Positions 43,579-52,543 of a DNA stretch of 64,000 nt are shown here, one piece after another (position 1 is the first letter of the stretch; the number at the start of each line of letters is the position of its first letter). The stretch is from JBBQFI01 sp038237805 (lineage in GTDB: Bacteria > Verrucomicrobiota > Verrucomicrobiia > Chthoniobacterales > UBA10450). Under the pieces are notes generated by a model. It was not told where the DNA came from. It saw only the letters and a program-made list of their open reading frames with translations, and made no database searches. The stretch covers positions 124,001-188,000 of the forward strand of contig JBBRYI010000003.1 in the NCBI GenBank assembly GCA_038237805.1. Direction: 5' to 3'. Both the position numbers and the translations under genes were made by a program.

Positions 43579-44232
43579 CTACTCTAACAACGGGCCGGTC
43601 GGCTTTTCGAAGGCCTTGGTAGTAACCATGAGACCTGGATCCGGATCGGGAGCCTTGGAATCGTCCACCCGCTTCACCATTTTGCCGTAAACCTCGTCTT
43701 CCGGCTGCGTCGTTGCGATGTTGACCGGGGTGCCAATTTTCACGAGGGCGAAAAACTTTGGCGCAGCCTCGCCGTGCAAACGCAAACAACCATGCGTGCG
43801 CGGATAGGGATGCACGAACCCCTGGTGAAAACCGTAAGCGGGAGAAAATTCACACCAGAAACCCATCGGATAGCCGACATAGCGGCCTGGAACTGGTTTG
43901 CCGGCGTCAGCGGGAACAACGCGATTGCCCTGCACGCGGAAGCCATAGGAGCCGGAGCGTTTCTCTTCCTGTTTGGAATAAATGGTAAAACTTCCTTTCG
44001 GCGTTGGTTTCGCGGGAATGCCCACTGACGTTGCCACCGCCATCAAAAGGCGATCGCCCTCCATCACATAAACGTTCTGTTTCGAGAGCGAAACTTTCAC
44101 TCGGACCTTGGACGGGTCGTTAGGCTTATAAGCGGTCACGTGATATGGGCCGGCCGTCGGGGCAGTGCTGCAACTTGTAAGCACGGCTGAGGCGGCAGCG
44201 CCGAGAAAAAGAATTCGAAAGATACTTCGCAT
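43579..44232 (-). CDS. Lipoprotein L,D-transpeptidase (YkuD domain)
   Basis: 217 residues. A lipobox (LTSC) near residue 21 marks an outer- or inner-membrane lipoprotein. The YkuD domain has the KVRVKVSLSKQNVYV start, GSFTIYSKQ, and the catalytic motif YPRTHGCLRLH with the nucleophile Cys. It forms 3-3 cross-links or attaches proteins to peptidoglycan. The C-terminal 30 residues are charged and probably disordered. Octamer copy at 44117. On the same strand as ispH, 37 bases upstream. Confidence 0.9.
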   Translation of the reverse strand: MRSIFRILFLGAAASAVLTSCSTAPTAGPYHVTAYKPNDPSKVRVKVSLSKQNVYVMEGDRLLMAVATSVGIPAKPTPKGSFTIYSKQEEKRSGSYGFRVQGNRVVPADAGKPVPGRYVGYPMGFWCEFSPAYGFHQGFVHPYPRTHGCLRLHGEAAPKFFALVKIGTPVNIATTQPEDEVYGKMVKRVDDSKAPDPDPGLMVTTKAFEKPTGPLLE

Positions 44233-44268
44233 AGTTAGTTATTGGAGAAGCGTATACTGTGCCCTTTG

Positions 44269-45336
44269 TCAACCGCGCGCGCGCGCAGGCGAAACGCTGC
44301 TTCGCCACAGACGCGCCGCTTCATCATTCTGCAAAATAATCTGGTCGAAATAATAGGAAGTGTTTGAGTAGAACGGATAAGGCCGATCCGCCTGTGATGG
44401 TTTGTAGCGCCATTGCTTATACATCCAAAGCCATTGCTCCGGATTTTTCCGGACTACTATCTCGAAACGATCCCAGCATGCTTGCGCGATTTCGAGTTCC
44501 GTCGCTTCGGGCAAAATCTCAAGTTTGCGTTGCACGACGAGACGACACCTTCCGCTGGGCAAGTGTTCGCAATGCAGCGGGATAATCGGTGCGCCGGTTT
44601 TTTTGTGCAGCCACGCGTGCGCGTAAGTCACGCAGGTCTTCATTCCAAAGCAATCGATCGCCACGCTTGGCTGCGTCGGTGGCAGGGTGAGATCGCTCAG
44701 GATCGCAACATGTTTCCCGCGCTTAAGTGCTTTGAACATGCGGATAATTCCTCCTTCGCGGCCGGCGATCTCATGACCCGAATGTCGTCGGAGCGCCGCG
44801 ATCATAGGATCGAGCAAGGGATTCTTGAATTCCTGCGCGAGAATGAGAAGTGGAACTCCGCAAAGTCCCATCGCTTTCGCGGCCCATTCGAAATTGCCGT
44901 AGTGGAAGGTAGCGAAGATGCAACTTTGCTTTGGATCGATTTCCGCCATTACTTCGCGCAGGTTCTCGATTTCGAACCAGCGCCGGAAATTATTTCTCGT
45001 TAGGCGCGGCGACCAGGCCAAGTCAACCATGGTTCGCGCAAGATAGCGATAAGACTGCCTGGCGATTTGTTGACGTTCCGTAGCCGAGAGTGCGTCACCA
45101 AGCACGCACTCGAGATTACTGCGCGCAACTTTTTGGCCGGCAGAATCGAAAGTGGAAAACAATCCGGCGAGGCAATTGCCGAGATGGAAACAAACTTTGC
45201 GCGGCAGGAGCGGAATGATCTTCGTCGCGAAGAGAAGCCAGAGCCACTCGTAGCGGTGACGAAGTTTTTTCCAATGAGTGCGCACGCCCGAGAGTGTAAT
45301 CAGCTTCAAGCGCGCCGCGAATATTCGAGAGGGCAA
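44269..45336 (-). CDS. Lipid A late acyltransferase, LpxL/HtrB family (copy 1, HX4E)
   Basis: 355 residues with one N-terminal membrane-associating helix (about 30-45). The catalytic HX4(D/E) motif is His145 to Glu150 in ATFHYGNFEW. Lysophospholipid acyltransferase fold with VAIDCFGMKTCVTYAHAWLHKKTGAPI typical of this branch. It would transfer a secondary acyl chain to Kdo2-lipid IVA. Clearly a paralogue of the gene at 45465-46454 (many identical stretches such as HAWLHKKTGAPI / HAWLHQRTGAPI). Octamer copy at 44997. The pair supports lpxK elsewhere in the window. Confidence 0.88.
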   Translation of the reverse strand: MPSRIFAARLKLITLSGVRTHWKKLRHRYEWLWLLFATKIIPLLPRKVCFHLGNCLAGLFSTFDSAGQKVARSNLECVLGDALSATERQQIARQSYRYLARTMVDLAWSPRLTRNNFRRWFEIENLREVMAEIDPKQSCIFATFHYGNFEWAAKAMGLCGVPLLILAQEFKNPLLDPMIAALRRHSGHEIAGREGGIIRMFKALKRGKHVAILSDLTLPPTQPSVAIDCFGMKTCVTYAHAWLHKKTGAPIIPLHCEHLPSGRCRLVVQRKLEILPEATELEIAQACWDRFEIVVRKNPEQWLWMYKQWRYKPSQADRPYPFYSNTSYYFDQIILQNDEAARLWRSSVSPARARG

Positions 45337-45339
45337 AGA

Positions 45340-45440
45340 AGGGAGGTCATCCTCCGCGTTAGGGAAGGATTTCGCCGGTTACCACGTGTCTACGTAGTTC
45401 ATGAGGTTCCTCGCATTCGTTCGGGATGACGAGGGTTTTT
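45340..45440. repeat. REP-B element between the acyltransferase paralogues
   Basis: GGAGGTCATCCTCCGCGTTA and the inverted phrase GAGGTTCCTCGCATTCGTTC plus GGGATGACGAGG lie in the gap of the tandem pair. No gene here. Confidence 0.5.
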
Positions 45441-45464
45441 GCGAAATGACATTTCCTGGGAGGA

Positions 45465-46454
45465 CTAAATTTTTTCCTGCTCAAGCTTCGCCATATTCTC
45501 GTTGAGTCGGGCCTCGAACCTCGGACCGACTTCCGCGTAGAACGGGTAGGGCTTTCGCGAACCTGCAAGTTTGTAGCGCCAGTGTTTATACATCCAGACC
45601 CACGGCGAGGGATTTTGCCTAACGAGTGGTTCGAGCTGGTCCCAGCAACTTTGCGTGATTTGTATAACGGACGTGCCCTTTTCGAATTGAAGCTTCGGAT
45701 AAACCTGAATGTGATACTTCCCGCCAGGTAACGGTTCGCAATAAATAGGTACGATTGGTGCACCCGTGCGTTGATGGAGCCAGGCGTGCGCGTAGGTGAC
45801 GCACTTCTTCATCCCGAAACAATCAATCGCCACGCTCGGGTCCCACGGCTTAAGCGTGAGATCGGTCAAAATGGCGACATGCCGGCCGCGCTTGAGCGCT
45901 TTGTACATGCGAATGGTTCCGCCTTCGCGCGAAGCCAATTCATTGCCCGAATGTTTGCGCAATTTCGCGAAGATCGGCTCGAGCAGCGGATTCTTGAACT
46001 CCTGCGTCAGCGTCATTCCCTGAAGTCCGCGCAGGCCCATAACCAATGCCGCCCAGTCGAAATTTCCGTAATGGAAAGTGGTAAAAATAATTCCACGCCC
46101 CGGACCAATGTCCTTGAGCACTTCATCCAGACCGACAACTTCGATCCATTCGGTGAAGTTGCGTTTCGTGATGCGCGGCGCCCAAAACAAATCGAGCATC
46201 GCGCCAATGAACAACTGATAGGATTCGCGCGCGACAGTGGCTCGGCGGCGGGAAGAGAGTTCGTTTCCGAGAGCGGCATCGAGATTGCTCAATGCGATGC
46301 GGCGCCCACGGCGATCAACTATCGCTGCGCAGGCGCCGATAAATTGACTGAGACGATAGCAACTTCGCCGGGAAAGAAGTGGAACCGTCCTGGCCACGAG
46401 AGTCAGGGCCAGCCACTCGAGCCAATAACGAATATTCTTTGGCGAAAATCTCAT
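45465..46454 (-). CDS. Lipid A late acyltransferase, LpxL/HtrB family (copy 2, HX4D)
   Basis: 329 residues. Catalytic motif His128 to Asp133 in TTFHYGNFDW, so this copy uses the HX4D form. An N-terminal helix (about 11-27) anchors the protein. It shares most of its core with the neighbouring copy (44269-45336), transcribed in the same direction upstream of it, as expected for tandem duplication. The two probably add different secondary acyl chains to lipid A or related lipids. Octamer copy at 45618. Confidence 0.88.
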   Translation of the reverse strand: MRFSPKNIRYWLEWLALTLVARTVPLLSRRSCYRLSQFIGACAAIVDRRGRRIALSNLDAALGNELSSRRRATVARESYQLFIGAMLDLFWAPRITKRNFTEWIEVVGLDEVLKDIGPGRGIIFTTFHYGNFDWAALVMGLRGLQGMTLTQEFKNPLLEPIFAKLRKHSGNELASREGGTIRMYKALKRGRHVAILTDLTLKPWDPSVAIDCFGMKKCVTYAHAWLHQRTGAPIVPIYCEPLPGGKYHIQVYPKLQFEKGTSVIQITQSCWDQLEPLVRQNPSPWVWMYKHWRYKLAGSRKPYPFYAEVGPRFEARLNENMAKLEQEKI

Positions 46455-46563
46455 CGCGATTGATACGATTTGATCATGCTCACAAAGTTCGGCAAGCCGA
46501 TGCTGCTCGCGTTGACTTGCTGAGGTTTAATTTTAAGTTCTCGCACCGGACGCGAGCGCGCCC

Positions 46564-48369
46564 GTGAATGTGAAAAGCGTCCTCTTCGTTTGTACCGGAA
46601 ACATCTGCCGCAGCCCGATGGCGGAAGGCCTTTTTCGTCGCCTGCTCGGCAATCGCAAGGATATCGAAGTCGCTTCCGCCGGTGTCAACGCCGTACGCGG
46701 TCAGCCGCCTAGTTTGCATGCGGTCGCCGCGCTTCAAGCGGAAGGCGTGGACATTAGCGGACTGCGCAGCCAGCCCTTGACCACGGCGCTGATCGATCGC
46801 GCAACCCACATTTTCGCCATGACGGGCGCGCATTTGGAAACAATTCAAATGCTGTTTCAAAACGGGATTGAGAAATCGTTTCTCCTTCGTGAATTTGAAG
46901 AACCTGGGACTACGGTTTGGCGCGATGTGCCCGATCCGATCGGGATGAGTCGCGACATTTACCTCGTCTGTGCGGAGACGATTAAAAACGCTTTACCGAG
47001 TGTGCTGGCCTTCGTAGAACAGGGCGAACTCGTCGTCCCGGGGAGCGCGCGTCTCGGCGGCGGCTCGTTTTATTCCATGGAAGATCGACCGTCAAATATT
47101 TCGACCGGGCCGTCGAGCGGCGTCCCGCCAAGCTCCGGCAGGCTCCGCAAAACCGATCCGGAAATTTTTGACGCCATTGCGGCGGAAGAAAAACGGCAGC
47201 GCGAAAATATTGAGCTCATCGCCTCGGAAAATTTCACCAGCCGCGCGGTCATGGAAGCGCAGGGCTCCTGCCTAACGAATAAGTATGCGGAAGGTTACCC
47301 TGGTAAACGCTGGTATGGCGGCTGCGAGAATGTCGACGTCGTCGAGCTGCTGGCAATCGAACGGGCGAAGCGTCTTTTCGGCGCGGAACATGTCAACGTG
47401 CAACCGCACAGCGGATCGCAGGCGAACATGGCGGTTTATTTCGCGGCGATTAAACCAGGCGACAAAATCCTGACCATGAATCTCGCGCATGGCGGCCATC
47501 TCACCCATGGCCATCCCGCGAATTTTTCGGGCAAGTTTTATCAGGTAACGCAGTACGGTGTAGACGAGAAAACGGAGCAAATCGATTATGATGCGTTGCA
47601 AAAACAAGCGGAAGAAGTTCGTCCCGTCATGATCACGGCCGGCGCTTCCGCTTATCCGCGCACAATCGATTTTCCGCGGCTTCGGCAGATCGCGGATTCC
47701 GTTAACGCGATTCTGTTTATCGACATGGCACACATCGCCGGTTTGGTCGCGGCCGGACAGCACCCGACACCGATTCCGCACGCACAGTTTGTCACCACCA
47801 CGACGCATAAAAGTTTACGCGGACCGCGCGGCGGCATCGTCATGTGCGAGCAACGTTTTGCCAAAGACATCGATTCGATGACTTTTCCCGGAATTCAAGG
47901 CGGACCGCTCATGCATGTCATCGCAGCGAAAGCGGTTTGTTTCCACGAAGCGCTGCAACCGCAATTTCGCGATTATCAACGCCAGGTCGTGATCAATGCC
48001 AAGGCGCTCGCCGCGGGCATGAGCAACCACGGTTACCGCATCGTTTCCGGCGGAACCGACAATCACCTCATGCTCGTGGACCTGCGACCGAAGGAAATCA
48101 ACGGACGGCAAGCCCAGGAAGTTCTCGACCGCGCCGGCATAACCGTGAACAAGAACGCGATTCCATTCGATACCTATCCCATTTTCAAACCGGGTGGAAT
48201 TCGCATCGGCACGCCCGCGGTTACAACGCGCGGGATGAAGGAAGAAGAGATGCTTGAAATCGCGGATTTAATAAACGAAGCGCTGATTGGTCGCGACGAT
48301 CCTTCTGCGCTGGAACGCGTCCGGGGAAAAGTGCGCGAGTTGACGCGCAATTTTCCCCTGCCTTCGTAG
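46564..48369 (+). CDS. glyA: Fusion of low-molecular-weight phosphatase and serine hydroxymethyltransferase
   Basis: 601 residues from GTG 46564. Residues 1-155 are a low-molecular-weight protein phosphatase: P-loop CTGNICRS with Cys10 and Arg16, general acid Asp124 in VPDPIG. Position 14 is Ile; in Bacillus YwlE the matching Thr11 gives arginine-phosphatase activity, and Ile favours tyrosine, so a phosphotyrosine phosphatase is predicted. After a Ser/Gly/Pro linker (about 156-195), residues 196-601 are a complete SHMT: KTDPEIFDAI start, PLP Lys416 in TTTHKSLRG. It makes glycine and methylene-THF from serine. No stop or frameshift separates the parts, but an internal ATG at 47077 could yield free SHMT. 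Octamer at 47271. Confidence 0.93.
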   Translation: MNVKSVLFVCTGNICRSPMAEGLFRRLLGNRKDIEVASAGVNAVRGQPPSLHAVAALQAEGVDISGLRSQPLTTALIDRATHIFAMTGAHLETIQMLFQNGIEKSFLLREFEEPGTTVWRDVPDPIGMSRDIYLVCAETIKNALPSVLAFVEQGELVVPGSARLGGGSFYSMEDRPSNISTGPSSGVPPSSGRLRKTDPEIFDAIAAEEKRQRENIELIASENFTSRAVMEAQGSCLTNKYAEGYPGKRWYGGCENVDVVELLAIERAKRLFGAEHVNVQPHSGSQANMAVYFAAIKPGDKILTMNLAHGGHLTHGHPANFSGKFYQVTQYGVDEKTEQIDYDALQKQAEEVRPVMITAGASAYPRTIDFPRLRQIADSVNAILFIDMAHIAGLVAAGQHPTPIPHAQFVTTTTHKSLRGPRGGIVMCEQRFAKDIDSMTFPGIQGGPLMHVIAAKAVCFHEALQPQFRDYQRQVVINAKALAAGMSNHGYRIVSGGTDNHLMLVDLRPKEINGRQAQEVLDRAGITVNKNAIPFDTYPIFKPGGIRIGTPAVTTRGMKEEEMLEIADLINEALIGRDDPSALERVRGKVRELTRNFPLPS

Positions 48370-48400
48370 CAGTCAGTTCCGCTTTTGCGCAACGCGGTTT

Positions 48401-48490
48401 CCTCTCCCTGAAGGAGAGGACTAAGGTGAGGGTCTGTTGCGCTGGTTACAGTTGGCTGTCCCCTCACCCTATCCCATAGGGAGAGGTGAC
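48401..48490. repeat. Long inverted repeat (REP-C)
   Basis: CCTCTCCCTGAAGGAGAGGA then AAGGTGAGGG, facing CCCTCACCCTATCCCATAGG then GAGAGG. A repeat form widespread in bacterial intergenic DNA, here after glyA. It could act as a terminator for the fusion gene. Confidence 0.65.
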
Positions 48491-48594
48491 TGAAGCGACC
48501 TTTGATTGGAAAAACTTCGTGTAACTTTTGGTCGAGAAGATTTTTCCGTTTCCTAAATCATTAAAACCAAGCTTAACGTGCGACGCATTCTCAG

Positions 48595-50142
48595 ATGACC
48601 CGATCAATCGAAAAATCCCAAAGCAATCCTTTCCGAGAAGGCCTAACTTCGCGTTCGGTGCCGCAGCCGTGCACCTTGATCATCTTCGGCGCGACCGGTG
48701 ATCTCACGCATCGCAAGCTTATACCCGCGCTCTACAACATTGCGGCTGGGGGAGAATTGCCACCAGCCCTCACAGTTGTCGGTTTCGCGCGCCGCAAAAA
48801 AAATGACGAAGAGTTCCGGAAAGAGCTCGAAGACACAGTGCGGAAATATTCACGACAGGAAGTGCGCGACGATTTGTGGAAAAGTTTCGCGCAATCGGTT
48901 TTCTATCATCAGGGCGAATTCGATAATGAGGCGGCCTACAAAAGTCTTGCGCAACGTCTCGAGAAAATCGATGCGGAACGCGGGACGCGCGGCAACCGGC
49001 TTTTTTATCTCGCGGCAGGTCCGGACCAGTTCGAAACGATTCTCAAGAACCTAAAAACAGCCGGATTAAACAAAACGCGGGAAGGAAGCTGGGCGCGTGT
49101 GGTGGTGGAAAAACCGTTTGGCCGCGACCTTGCGACTGCGCGCGAGCTTAATCGGATCGTCAGCCATTCGTTCTCGGAAGAGCAGACTTACCGGATCGAT
49201 CATTTTCTCGGCAAAGAGACAGCGCAAAATATTTTGGTCCTGCGTTTTGCGAACGCGATTTTTGAGCCGATTTGGAATTCGCGCTACATCGATCACATTC
49301 AGATCACTGCTGCGGAAACGCTCGGAGTGGAAGGCCGCGCCGGTTACTACGAGAAGGCCGGCGCGCTGCGTGACATGGTGCAGAATCACATGCTGCAACT
49401 TCTATGTCTCGTGGCCATGGAACCGCCGACGGATCTCGGCGCCGACAGCATTCGCGATGAAAAGGTAAAAGTTGTGCGTTCTCTGCGGCATTTCGGTCCG
49501 GAAGAGGTCGCAAAGAATGTCGTGCGCGGGCAATACAAGGCGGGCGCAATCGAGGGCAAACCGGTTCCCGGTTATCGCGAAGAGCCGAACGTCGATCCGA
49601 ATTCACAAACCGAAACGTATGTCGCGTTGCGGTTGCGCGTCGATAACTGGCGCTGGTCGGAGGTTCCGTTTTATGTGCGCGTCGGAAAACGGCTGCCGAA
49701 ATCGGCGACGGAGATTTCCGTGCATTTCAAAAAAGCGCCGCTGGTTCTTTTCAACAAGGAGTCAATGCTCCACGATCAAAATGCGCTCGTTATTCGCATT
49801 CAACCCGACGAAGGAATCGCACTCCGCATGCAAGCTAAAATTCCCGGAAACAATTTGCGAATTGAGCCGGTGAAAATGGATTTCCATTACGGAACTTCCT
49901 TTGGCAAAGCCAGCCCTGAAGCTTACGAGCGTCTTTTGCTCGATGCTATGAGCGGCGATCCAACGCTCTTCGCGCGGCGTGACGAAGTGGAGTGCGCCTG
50001 GAGCTTCATCGACCCGATCGAAAGCGCCTGGGTGGCGAAGAAAAACGCGCCGGAACTTTATCTTTACGATGCTGGTTCCTGGGGCCCAGAGGCCGCTGAT
50101 GAATTACTCGCGCGCGATGGCCGCACCTGGCGACGACTTTAA
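48595..50142 (+). CDS. zwf: Glucose-6-phosphate 1-dehydrogenase
   Basis: 515 residues. First step of the oxidative pentose phosphate pathway, giving NADPH. NADP-binding IIFGATGDLTHRKLIPALYN is at about 30-48 and the active-site RIDHFLGKETAQNILVLRF region is intact; the C-terminal domain has VRVGKRLPKSATEI. The first 22 residues are Ser/Pro-rich. It leads the pair zwf-opcA-like, six bases apart, so expression is probably coupled. Confidence 0.96.
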   Translation: MTRSIEKSQSNPFREGLTSRSVPQPCTLIIFGATGDLTHRKLIPALYNIAAGGELPPALTVVGFARRKKNDEEFRKELEDTVRKYSRQEVRDDLWKSFAQSVFYHQGEFDNEAAYKSLAQRLEKIDAERGTRGNRLFYLAAGPDQFETILKNLKTAGLNKTREGSWARVVVEKPFGRDLATARELNRIVSHSFSEEQTYRIDHFLGKETAQNILVLRFANAIFEPIWNSRYIDHIQITAAETLGVEGRAGYYEKAGALRDMVQNHMLQLLCLVAMEPPTDLGADSIRDEKVKVVRSLRHFGPEEVAKNVVRGQYKAGAIEGKPVPGYREEPNVDPNSQTETYVALRLRVDNWRWSEVPFYVRVGKRLPKSATEISVHFKKAPLVLFNKESMLHDQNALVIRIQPDEGIALRMQAKIPGNNLRIEPVKMDFHYGTSFGKASPEAYERLLLDAMSGDPTLFARRDEVECAWSFIDPIESAWVAKKNAPELYLYDAGSWGPEAADELLARDGRTWRRL

Positions 50143-50148
50143 CAAGTT

Positions 50149-51195
50149 ATGCCGACGATTTCTGAAATCCCAAATATCGGAACGCCAGTCGAACTCGATC
50201 AGATCGAGTGCGAACTAAAAAAGTTGTGGCAGCAAAGCGAGGGGACGGCGACGCGCGCATCGCTCGTTAATCTGGCCGTGTATAGCGAGGAACCAGATTC
50301 GCTTTCGCGCAATACCGAGATCATTTCAAAAATCACGGAGAACCACGCGTGTCGCGCCATCGTTATAAGCGCGAATCGCCGGGCCAAAGAAAATCACGTT
50401 GCGGCGTGCATCAACGCGCACTGTCACGTCACGCGCGCAGGCGCCAAGCAAGTCTGTTCCGAGCAGGTGTCGTTTTCATTGGAAGGTCCCTGCGTTAGTC
50501 TGCTGCCGAGCATTGTCTTTTCGCATCTCGACTCCGATCTGCCCTTTTATCTTTGGTGGCAGGGCGAATTCTCCGATCCGATGGATTCGCAGCTCTCAGT
50601 CTGGGTGGATCGGCTGATTTACGACAGCCAGACATGGCGTGATGTTTCCGCGCAGATGCGTTTGCTCAAAGCATTCCACGTCGAAGCCAAAGAACGCGTA
50701 GTGCTCTGTGATTTAAACTGGACGCGACTCTTGTATCTGCGGATGGCTCTTGCTCAATTTTTTGATCACCCCGCGTCTCATCATCATTTTTCCAAGATCA
50801 AGCGCGTCGAAATTGATTTCGCTCGCAATTATCGATCGACCGCGATTCTGCTCGGCGGCTGGATTGCAGCGCAGTTGAAATGGCAACCTACTGACCAGCC
50901 GTTGCATTTTCAGATGGCGTCGGGTGGCGTCGCCGAAATCGCCTTGTCCGAAAAAACAGGAGAACCAATCAGTCGATGTCTCTTGCGAAGTGAGGCGAAA
51001 GAATTTCGTGTTATCCAGCCGTCGAACGCGGATCTGCTCGACATCTCATCAGGCATGCCCGGATACGACGGCATGCGTCAGCTTATGCCCGCAGGGAAAA
51101 ATGACGCTGTCGCTTTAATGAACGAAGAGCTGATGCGCGGCGGTCCGCATTCCGTTTACGTGCGCGTGCTCGAATGCGTCCGCGATTTGCTTTAG
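50149..51195 (+). CDS. OpcA-like glucose-6-phosphate dehydrogenase assembly protein
   Basis: 348 residues. Placement directly behind zwf and the general layout match OpcA of cyanobacteria and actinobacteria, an allosteric/assembly factor for glucose-6-phosphate dehydrogenase. Sequence features that support this are the N-terminal IECELKKLWQQSEG helix, SLVNLAVYS, LPFYLWWQG and SRLIYDSQTW-like WVDRLIYDSQTWRD. No enzyme motif. Shorter than cyanobacterial OpcA. Cytoplasmic; it likely acts on the Zwf tetramer. Confidence 0.82.
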   Translation: MPTISEIPNIGTPVELDQIECELKKLWQQSEGTATRASLVNLAVYSEEPDSLSRNTEIISKITENHACRAIVISANRRAKENHVAACINAHCHVTRAGAKQVCSEQVSFSLEGPCVSLLPSIVFSHLDSDLPFYLWWQGEFSDPMDSQLSVWVDRLIYDSQTWRDVSAQMRLLKAFHVEAKERVVLCDLNWTRLLYLRMALAQFFDHPASHHHFSKIKRVEIDFARNYRSTAILLGGWIAAQLKWQPTDQPLHFQMASGGVAEIALSEKTGEPISRCLLRSEAKEFRVIQPSNADLLDISSGMPGYDGMRQLMPAGKNDAVALMNEELMRGGPHSVYVRVLECVRDLL

Positions 51196-51257
51196 CGACC
51201 TTTGTTGCCGTCACCACCGACAAAGTCGCGCATGACCCCACGCATTTGCATCTGGCA

Positions 51258-52460
51258 CTAGTCGGCCTGAGGGCTGGATCCAGTACTGCCGAATAACTTC
51301 AGCAAAGCTCTTACGCTCGTTTCGATCGAAAATTTCTCGTGCGCGACTGCAAACCCTTTATCGCCGAACTCACGAATGCGTGCGGGATTGGCAATGATCT
51401 GTTGAATTGCGTTCGCTAATTCCTGAGGCTGGTTAGGCAAGACAAGCTCGCCCGTTACTCCCGGCTCCACCATTTCGGGAATACCCGCGAGCGCGGTCGA
51501 CACCACGGGCAATCCTGTCGCCATCGCTTCCATGATGACGGTGGGAAGATTGTCGGTCCCGCCGCTCGAATCCGTTGTGCACGCGAGGACAAACACACTT
51601 GCGGCAGCGAGCCGGCGCTTGATTTCCCCCTGCGATTGCGCGCCAACGAGCATGACGCTTTCTTCCAGATTGCTGCCCTGTATTTGCGCGCGCAAATCAT
51701 TTTCCAGGGGACCTTCACCAATTATCTCGCAGCGAAAGTTATATCTCGATTCGGCGAGCACCCGGCAGCCTGCAATTAAATCTGAAAAACCTTTTTTCTC
51801 AATCAAGCGCCCGACAGAAACGATCAACGGCACGGGTGCGGCAAAATCTGCTCGCGGAAAACTCGACAGATCAAGGCCATTGTAAACCCGTTGAATCTTT
51901 TCTGCGCTTTGCGGAAAGCGCGTGCGCAAATAATTCGCCGCGTAGTCGCTCTCCGTCACGACAGAACTCGCCGTCTCGATGAGACGATCAAGACCAATCG
52001 CAAACGAACGCGGAACAAAAATGTCGTTAGCGTGCGCCGTGAAACTAAATGGAATGCCAAAGAATTGTTTGATCCAGTAGGCAGTCCGCGCCGCCATCCC
52101 CGCAAAGTGCGCATGCAGATGAATGCTCTTCGGCAATCGCGCCCCGATGTAGGCAGCTTGATACAGCCGCAAGAAATCTGTCTGCCGTCCCCAATTTTCG
52201 ATCGCTTCCGCTACTGTATCAGGGAGTTCGCGTCGCCCAATGGCGCTTTCCACTTCCCGCATCAAGGTCTTTTCGTCGGGAAGATAGTTAACTTGCCTAA
52301 CGAGTTCCGCATCCCAAGTCTCAGCCGGTCCCTCCTCCGAAGGCCGAATGGAAAAAACGATCGGCGCGCATTTTTGCCGGCGCAATTCCACAACCTCGCG
52401 GTAGCAGAAGGTTTGCGTAAACGATGGGAAACGCTCGAATAGATAAGCCAGTTTGATCAT
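51258..52460 (-). CDS. Family 4 glycosyltransferase
   Basis: 400 residues from ATG 52460 (a GTG/ATG four codons earlier is possible). GT-B fold: IHLHAHFAGMAARTAYW in the acceptor domain, then VSVGRLIEKKGFSDLI, GEGPLENDLR and the C-terminal E-X7-E type segment PTVIMEAMATGLPVVSTALAGIPEMV of GT4 enzymes using nucleotide sugars. Likely a surface polysaccharide or glycolipid glycosyltransferase; donor and acceptor unknown. It stands alone between zwf-opcA and the cNMP gene. Octamer copy at 52296. Confidence 0.9.
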   Translation of the reverse strand: MIKLAYLFERFPSFTQTFCYREVVELRRQKCAPIVFSIRPSEEGPAETWDAELVRQVNYLPDEKTLMREVESAIGRRELPDTVAEAIENWGRQTDFLRLYQAAYIGARLPKSIHLHAHFAGMAARTAYWIKQFFGIPFSFTAHANDIFVPRSFAIGLDRLIETASSVVTESDYAANYLRTRFPQSAEKIQRVYNGLDLSSFPRADFAAPVPLIVSVGRLIEKKGFSDLIAGCRVLAESRYNFRCEIIGEGPLENDLRAQIQGSNLEESVMLVGAQSQGEIKRRLAAASVFVLACTTDSSGGTDNLPTVIMEAMATGLPVVSTALAGIPEMVEPGVTGELVLPNQPQELANAIQQIIANPARIREFGDKGFAVAHEKFSIETSVRALLKLFGSTGSSPQAD

Positions 52461-52543
52461 CCGCCCGGGCAATTAACTGGAGGTAAACATGCTTGCAAAG
52501 GTTTCACCCGCCCTCCTGCACGACTCCTGCTCTGGAAAGGGAC

